From: Enchytraeus crypticus
Lineage: Eukaryota; Annelida; Clitellata; Enchytraeida; Enchytraeidae
NCBI GenBank assembly: GCA_905160935.1
Contig: CAJHZI010000444.1
Span: forward strand, 124,001-188,000
DNA: 64,000 nucleotides
Reading direction: 5' to 3'
Under the pieces are notes generated by a model. That model worked only from the letters and a program-made list of their open reading frames with translations, ran no database searches and was not told the DNA's origin. Of this stretch, positions 58,802 through 64,000 are shown piece after piece (positions within the stretch are counted from its first letter, which is position 1; each line of letters begins with the position of its first letter). Both the position numbers and the translations under genes were made by a program.

Positions 58802-58840
58802 TATAAATGTATAAATATAAGTGTATAAATAAATAAATAA

Positions 58841-58886
<46 letters not shown>

Positions 58887-61187
58887 TTAGCGTTCAAATC
58901 TATCAATCTAGAAAACTTTCATTTGACCACCGCCTAGAAGCTCAACATGGCGTCTTCATGATTAGTATCAGTAACAGACGTTAAACGTACGGGTCATAGC
59001 TTATAATAGCTCATTCTATTGTGTTCCATTACGAGATCTTACCTATCACAGTTCATGAATTGTAACGAATTGTAATGAAAGAGTAATTTTATCTGTTCAC
59101 GGCCATAATCTAAGTGATAAAGTTTTTATCAATGAGCTTGATACCGCAATTGCGTTTATAATTCAGTACAATTAGGCCTACATGACAAATCAACACTATT
59201 TCGTATTATTTCGTGACGCAGTTCTTTCAAGGCAAGGAGCTGAGGTTGAAGCAGGAGTATTTCCTTGTAGCGGCAACACTGGCTGACGTCATACGACGCT
59301 TCAAGACTTCCAAGTTTGGATCACAGAAGATGGAGAGAACGACTTTCGAATCCTTCCCTAAGAAGGTTTGACAGCTTTACATATCTGTATCAAAGTGTTG
59401 TGGTTCCTTTAAATATGGTGTGTAACGTTAATTATAATTGGTGCTTACATTGCTTCATTAGATATTTAACTCTATCGTATTAGTCAATAATCAATCAATA
59501 AGAATTTAACGTCCGGTTCCTCGCCTTAAGGCAATGTCAGGAAGGTCAACATTACAACATACAGACGTTCGAAATATTTTTCAATACAGACATTTACAGT
59601 AAACAGCTGCATTGCTGGAAATACTAGAATAATTTAGAGTAAAATACTTATATACTGATCATGTATTGTATTATACTATAGCATATTGTATGCTATTGGT
59701 AAAGCTGGTAAAGCTAATGTTAACGTCAGTTTCCTCACTCGAAAACGATGTCAGTGACGGGCGAGCCCAGGATTTGAACCCCGCACATACTGATCCGCGG
59801 TCGAATATCTTACCGACATAGCCACTGGCTCCAGCCATGCCGTGGTTTAGTATACATGTAATCTAAATCACCTATTGGAATATGTATTGTTTTATATTGT
59901 ATTAAAGTTTAGTTTAATCCAGCGAATTGTACTGTAGCATTTATTTTCTTTTCTCAACGACAGGTGGCCATTCAGCTGAATGATACACATCCGTCTTTAG
60001 CTATTCCAGAACTAATGAGGATATTTTTGGATTTGGAAGGGATCGGATGGGATAAAGTAAGTGCTTGAAAATGACTGTTACTTATTTTTAAATTATTAAT
60101 CTAAATATAGATAAATTTATTTGAGTACGTATGTAACATATTTTTAAAATAAATATCAGAACAATAAACACCTTCATTATCTGTTTCTAGTCGCAATATT
60201 ATTAAAAGTTTTATGAGCTTCTAAATACGTCATTTAGTTGGTTACATACCAGTTGCTTACCAGTAACTTACTGCTACATTAATATTTGTGACGGTAGCTC
60301 GAGTGTGTCGATTCGTCTTGAAAACCAGCAGCCAATTCTACAAAACAGAGAAATGTCGTTTTAATATATTTAATAATGTGAAAGTTATAGTTTTGCGAAT
60401 AGCAGTGGGTCAGAGAAGAAATTTCCAATACAGGATTACGGGCATGTTACATTTAGCGTAGATTAATTTATGATTATAATGCAAGTTTGCCGTATTGATT
60501 TTAGAATTAATTAAGTTCTATCACGATTAAAAGTAAATTAATTGAATGTTCGATTTTATTGTCAGTTTAGATTTTATTTCTTAATCTGCCTAAATGAGAT
60601 AGAGTTTAATTGATTGACTGATTAGCTGAGATGTTGATTAATTGATTGACTGATTAGTTGAGATATAGATTAATAGATTGACTAATTAACTGAGATGTAG
60701 ATTAATTGATTGACTGATTAACTGAGATATAGATTAATTGATTGACTGATTAGCTGAGATATAGATTAATTGATTGACTGATTAGCTGAGATATAGATTA
60801 ATTGATTGACTGATTAGCTGAGATATAGATTAATTGATTGACTGATTAGCTGAGATATAGTTTAATTGATTGACTGATTAGCTGATATATAGATTAATTG
60901 ATTGGCTAATTAACTGAGATATAGATTAATTGATTGACTGATTAATAAATTACTTTATTGCTTTATTGATCTATTGATTGATAAACTGATTGACTGGTTG
61001 ACCCTATAGGCCTGGGAGATCACGGTGTCTACGTGTGCCTACACTAACCACACAGTCTTGCCTGAGGCTCTGGAGCGCTGGCCTGTGCCCATGTTCGAGC
61101 ACCTCCTGCCTCGTCATCTGCAGATCATCTACGAGATCAACGCCAGGTTCCTCGACGTACGTCCAGCCTCGTAGTCTACGCTGTGCA

Positions 61188-61227
<40 letters not shown>

Positions 61228-63250
61228 CTCTCTTAGCGCACTGCCTTCTGACAGGTCCATGGTATATAACGCTGGTGTATTGACTTGACTTTATTATACT
61301 GGTTCAGGAAGCCGATAAGACTTGTAATACCAGACTAATAGTAAAAGTAAAGCTAAAACTAAGGTTAACGTCAGTTTTCTCTCTCGAAAGCGATTAATTG
61401 GTTGCTTTGTGACCGACCGACCAACCGCCCAACCAACCGACTGATAGATTGGTTGATTGATTGACTAATTGATTGTTTGATTGATTATTTTTTGATTGAT
61501 TGATTGATTAATTGAGTGACTGACTGATTGATTGACTGATTGACTGACTGACTGATTGATTGATTAATCGATTGATTGACTGATTGACTGATTGCTTGAT
61601 TGAGTGACTGCTGATTTATTGATTGATTGATAGATTGACTGATTGATTGATTGACTGATTGATTGATTGATTAATTGATTGATTAATTGACTGATTGATT
61701 TATTGATTGCCTGACTGACTGATTGATCGACTGATTGATTGACTGATAGATTGATAGATTGACTGATTGATTAATTGAGTGATTGACAGATTGACAGAGT
61801 GATTGACTGATTGTCTGATGGACTGATTAATTGACTGATTGACTGACTAATTGTCTGATTGATTGTTTGACTGATTGATTGCTTAATTGGTTGCTAGGAG
61901 GTGCGCAAGAAGTGGCCTGGAGACGTGAACAGAGTGAAGAGGATGTCTTGTATCGAGGAGGGACACGAGAAGAAGATCAATATGGCACACGTCAGCATCG
62001 TGGGCTCCCACAGCACCAACGGTGTGGCCGCCATACACTCACGCATCCTACAGACTGATACGTGAGTAATCAATCAATCTATCGATCTATCAATCCATCA
62101 ATTAACGAGTCAATCAATCAGTCATTCAAGCAGTCAACGGTGTGGCTGCCATACACTCATGCATCCTGCTGACTGATACGTGAGTAACCAATCAATCAAT
62201 CAATCTATCCATCTATCTATCAATTAGTCAATATATCAATTAATCAATCAATAAATCAATCTACATCAATCAATCAATCGATCGATCAATCAATCTATCT
62301 ATCAATCAATCAGTCTATTAATCAATTCATCTATCAATTAGTCAATCAATCAATCTATCAATCAATCAGTCAATGTGGCTGTCAAACACTCGCGCATCTT
62401 ACAGACCTGACACGTGAGTAATCAATTTATAAATCGACCAGTCAATCAATCAATCAATCAATTAAACGGTGTGGCAGACTGATACGAGAGTAATCTATCA
62501 ATCAATCTATCAATAAATCAATCAATCAATCAATAAATCAATCAACGGTGTGGCCGCCATACACTCGCGCATCTTACAGACTGACACGTGAGTAATCAAT
62601 CTATCAATCGATCAGTCAGTCAATCAATCAATCAATCAATCAATCGATCAGTCAATCAATGAACGGTGTGGCCGCGATACACTAGCGCATCTTACAGGCT
62701 GATAGTGGGTAGTCAAGCAATCAATAAACCTATTTATCAATCAATCAATTAATTAATCAATCAATCAATCAATCAATCAGTCAACTGATTTAAAAAAAAT
62801 TTGCCATAGCGGTGGAAGAGGTGGAGGCTCTCGAGAGAAAGGGGGATTGTTGTTACTGATTTACGAAAGTGATTTAAAGTGTACAGGACACCAAATTGAG
62901 ATTAATCCATTGTTTACGCCATTGTTGAAGTTTAAATAGCGAATTATCTCGTTATTGAATACCAGCACTAGACTCTGATTTAATTTGCAGGTTTAAGGAT
63001 TTCTACGAATTTGTAGCCCATCTCACTAGTGAATACCAGCATAAAACTCTGATTTAATTTGCAGGCTTAAGGATTTCTACGAGATTTGGCACATCTCACT
63101 AGTGAATACCAGCATTAGACTGATTTAATTTACAGGTTTAAGGATTTCTACGAGTTGTGGCCCAGTAAGTTCAACAACAAGACTAATGGCATAACACCGA
63201 GGCGTTGGCTCATTCTCTCTAACCCCAACCTCTCAGATCTCATCACTCAA
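54123..63250 (+). CDS. glycogen phosphorylase, exons 1-11 (N-terminal ~507 codons; continues past the window)
   Basis: Exons: 54123-54368, 55035-55136, 55655-55837, 56422-56553, 57258-57369, 58570-58652, 59222-59365, 59964-60056, 61010-61156, 61898-62061, 63136-63250. The enzyme removes glucose-1-phosphate from glycogen in the cytosol using PLP; the PLP lysine lies beyond the window. The start [18 protein letters not shown] keeps a phosphorylatable Ser16 with Arg at -3 and Lys at +2, the position of the regulatory Ser of animal phosphorylases. Other hallmarks: [19 protein letters not shown] (AMP-site Tyr), [68 protein letters not shown] (AMP/phosphate Arg pair), [31 protein letters not shown] with the active-site His, and [20 protein letters not shown]. 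Exon lengths equal those expected for animal phosphorylases. Intron 3 has a GC donor (CAG|GCATAA). About 60% of the expected ~840 residues are here. Confidence 0.96.
54369..55034. repeat. phosphorylase intron 1: duplicated donor, (ATCA)n, then tandem acceptor-like units
   Basis: Just after the true donor AAG|GTAAGT, a second copy of the exon end and donor follows: TGGATCCCAAG|GTAGGT at 54401-54417, close to the true TCGATCCCAAG|GTAAGT. Then about 300 bases of AATCAATCAGTC-type repeat and about 300 bases of the opposite strand type (ATTGATTGA). The second half is built of seven units of roughly 40-55 bases, each with GATAGAGG.N4-6.TACTA, resembling the true acceptor plus exon 2 start GATAG|AGGATTTACTA. 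The two halves are complementary to each other. Confidence 0.85.
55137..55654. other. phosphorylase intron 2; A/T-rich with decayed tandem AAACTTTTTAAA units
   Basis: The last 200 bases hold irregular repeats of AAACTTT and CTTTAAAAA. Otherwise nothing recognisable. Confidence 0.5.
55925..56421. repeat. (TTGA)n-type array in phosphorylase intron 3
   Basis: About 480 bases of degenerate GATTGATT/GACTGATT with GATCGATC, running up to the acceptor TTTCAG at 56421. Confidence 0.9.
57662..57915. repeat. repeat E, two copies in phosphorylase intron 5
   Basis: TTTGTGACAGCAGCTTGAGT...GTCGTCTTGGAAAG (57661) and TTTGTGACGCCAGCTCGAGT...GTTGTATTGAAGAA (57869). A third copy, TTTGTGACGGTAGCTCGAGT, is in intron 8 at 60289. 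Confidence 0.7.
58140..58375 (-). repeat. LINE-2 C-terminal RT fragment, phosphorylase intron 5
   Basis: Minus strand open for 64 codons: [40 protein letters not shown], then CHGPASRQ. The 3' end falls at GGCAGTGAAC and lacks a GA tail here. Confidence 0.8.
58434..58549 (+). repeat. SINE-A copy, phosphorylase intron 5
   Basis: AGTGGCGACGTCGTTAAGAT, GGTTCAAATCCTGGGCTCGC, GAGGAAACTGACGTTAAC. It lies 20 bases before the exon 6 acceptor TTTAG (58569). Confidence 0.85.
58675..58885. repeat. (CT)n and (TA)n arrays, phosphorylase intron 6
   Basis: About 75 bases of CT starting 20 bases after the donor, then two TA runs separated by ATAAATA units. Confidence 0.95.
59493..59836 (-). repeat. SINE-B variant (59493-59545) and SINE-A (59697-59836), phosphorylase intron 7
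   Basis: AATCAATCAATAAGAATTTA, ACGTCCGGTTCCTCG and AATGTCAGGAAGGTC are the complement of the TTGA-tailed SINE-B at 30755. The SINE-A copy is full length, with GGATTTGAACCCCGCACATA. Confidence 0.8.
60326..60465 (+). repeat. partial copy of the foldback element, phosphorylase intron 8
   Basis: CCAGCAGCCAATTCTACAAA, TAATGTGAAAGTTATAGTTT, AATTTCCAATACAGGATTAC and TTACATTTAGCGTAGATTA follow 11683-11822 in the left arm with few changes. No right arm is present. Confidence 0.8.
60600..60965. repeat. 32-bp tandem repeat, about 10 copies, phosphorylase intron 8
   Basis: Unit GACTGATTAGCTGAGATATA + GATTAATTGATT. Ends about 45 bases before the exon 9 acceptor. Confidence 0.95.
61186..61395. repeat. 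(CT)n(TA)n with LINE-2 terminus and SINE-A fragment, phosphorylase intron 9
   Basis: (CT)n, (TA)n, then CTCTTAGCGCACTGCCTTCT and GACAGGTCCATGGTATATAA, the complement of the LINE-2 end. A SINE-A 3' piece (AAGGTTAACGTCAGTTTTCT, CGAAAGCGATT) follows at 61345. Confidence 0.75.
61440..61890. repeat. (TTGA)n-type array, phosphorylase intron 9
   Basis: About 450 bases of GATTGATTGACTGATT variants running to within a few bases of the exon 10 acceptor TTGCTAG. Confidence 0.95.
62062..62790. repeat. phosphorylase intron 10: five extra copies of the exon 10 end plus donor among (ATCA)n
   Basis: The true exon end (AACGGTGTGGCCGCCATACA ... GACTGATAC|GTGAGTAATC) is at 62019-62071. Copies start at about 62139, 62373, 62466 (short, internally deleted), 62543 and 62662. 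Three (62139, 62373, 62543) keep AC|GTGAGTAA; the others read GAGAGTAATC and GTGGGTAGTC. They are separated by ATCA/ATCT repeats. Confidence 0.92.
62980..63135. repeat. two extra copies of the exon 11 acceptor and start
   Basis: TTTGCAG|GTTTAAGGATTTCTACGA occurs at about 62985, TTTGCAG|GCTTAAGGATTTCTACGA at about 63059, before the true TTTACAG|GTTTAAGGATTTC at 63129. Units are about 70-75 bases and share CTCACTAGTGAATACCAGCA. The two upstream copies have diverged after CTACGA (ATTTGTAGCC; GATTTGGCAC) so neither can code for the real exon. Confidence 0.92.
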
Positions 63251-64000
63251 GTTAGTCTACTAATTAATTAATTACTAATATCTAATTAATTAATTAATAT
63301 TAATATTAATGTTAATTAATTAAATAATTAGTTACTACAATCTAAATCCATTTAAAAAATGACTCCATACACATAATTATACATAATTATTACACATATT
63401 ATATACATATACTATATCGACTAAGCAATTGGTGCATAAAAATTTGATATTGAAATAAAAATATATTAATATTACCATTGGATATGCAGTCTACATGTAT
63501 ATAGCCAAGCAACTTATTTACTTATTTGTAACTGCAACATTATGGCGAGCTTATGATTGTGGCCTCCTAAATTGTCGCCCGATATTAGAGAGACCTAGGT
63601 TCAATTTTTATGTTTGTATTGTTTGATTTGTTTTCTGTTAGTTTTCTTCCTGTCAAGTGTTGACGAATATAGAAGAAGTAGATATTTGTCGTGATCAATG
63701 CAGCTCTATTTGTAATATTACATAAATTACATATGCAAATTGATAACCATTATTACTGACCCTCTCTGGCGGCTTCATTCTGCAGACATAGTGGTCATGT
63801 TGCCAGTAATTAATGACCATTTGTAAAATTACTAAATTTAATCTCATATATCTACAAAATATGAAGACTGACCTTGCAAATTTATTCATAGGTTGCCGTG
63901 ATTTCATATTTTTTATCAGCTAAATCTTATTTGAAGGATGACTTAGTTAGTGAGAAAGCCCGCCAACTAACGTACAGCTGAATGGCTTAAGTAGCTGCTA
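63251..64000. other. phosphorylase intron 11 (5' part)
   Basis: Starts with donor CAA|GTTAGT and (TTAA)-rich sequence. AT-rich; no further exon before the window ends. A degenerate B-box-like GGTTCAATTTT at 63599 hints at an old SINE. Confidence 0.6.

Overview
This is a window of an AT-rich animal nuclear genome. The genes are split by spliceosomal introns, the exons are much richer in GC than the introns, and the space between genes is full of tRNA-derived SINE-like repeats, 5'-truncated LINE fragments and microsatellites. The protein families (secreted S1 serine proteases, glycogen phosphorylase) and the repeat style fit a marine-type invertebrate. I cannot name the phylum from sequence alone.

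Layout. (1) 1-1169, plus strand: the 3' end of a gene whose C-terminus resembles the second half of a RhoGAP domain. (2) 5373-49415, minus strand: a tandem family of five chymotrypsin-fold serine protease genes, called here SP-A (8340-10884), SP-B (17001-20588), SP-C (25498-28385), SP-D (32908-37937) and SP-E (44198-49415), plus one orphan signal-peptide exon at 5373-5448. All five share one architecture: signal-peptide exon (phase 1), propeptide + IVGG + His57 exon (phase 2), Asp102 exon (phase 1), and a single last exon with Ser195. I rebuilt the signal exons by hand, because they are too short to show up as ORFs; exon lengths add up to an open frame in SP-A, B, C and E. SP-A, B and C have complete trypsin-type active sites. 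SP-D has lost its ATG and eight codons. SP-E is a pseudoenzyme (His57 to Ser, Ser195 to Tyr). (3) 54123-63250, plus strand: the first eleven exons (about 507 codons) of glycogen phosphorylase, running off the right edge; a phosphorylatable Ser near the N-terminus and the catalytic-domain motifs are conserved.

Mobile DNA. A LINE of Jockey-like type with an undamaged RT C-terminal reading frame sits in intron 3 of SP-E, and its 3' end recurs as short solo fragments elsewhere. A second LINE family, two tRNA-headed SINE families, a related short-repeat family and an 850-bp foldback element account for most intergenic repeats. Each retroposon family ends in its own simple repeat.

Most unusual signals: repeated copies of exon ends together with their splice sites inside phosphorylase introns 1 and 10; a conserved Leu instead of Arg/Lys at the predicted zymogen cleavage site of all five proteases; the dead protease SP-E; and the decaying SP-D next to its intact sister SP-C.
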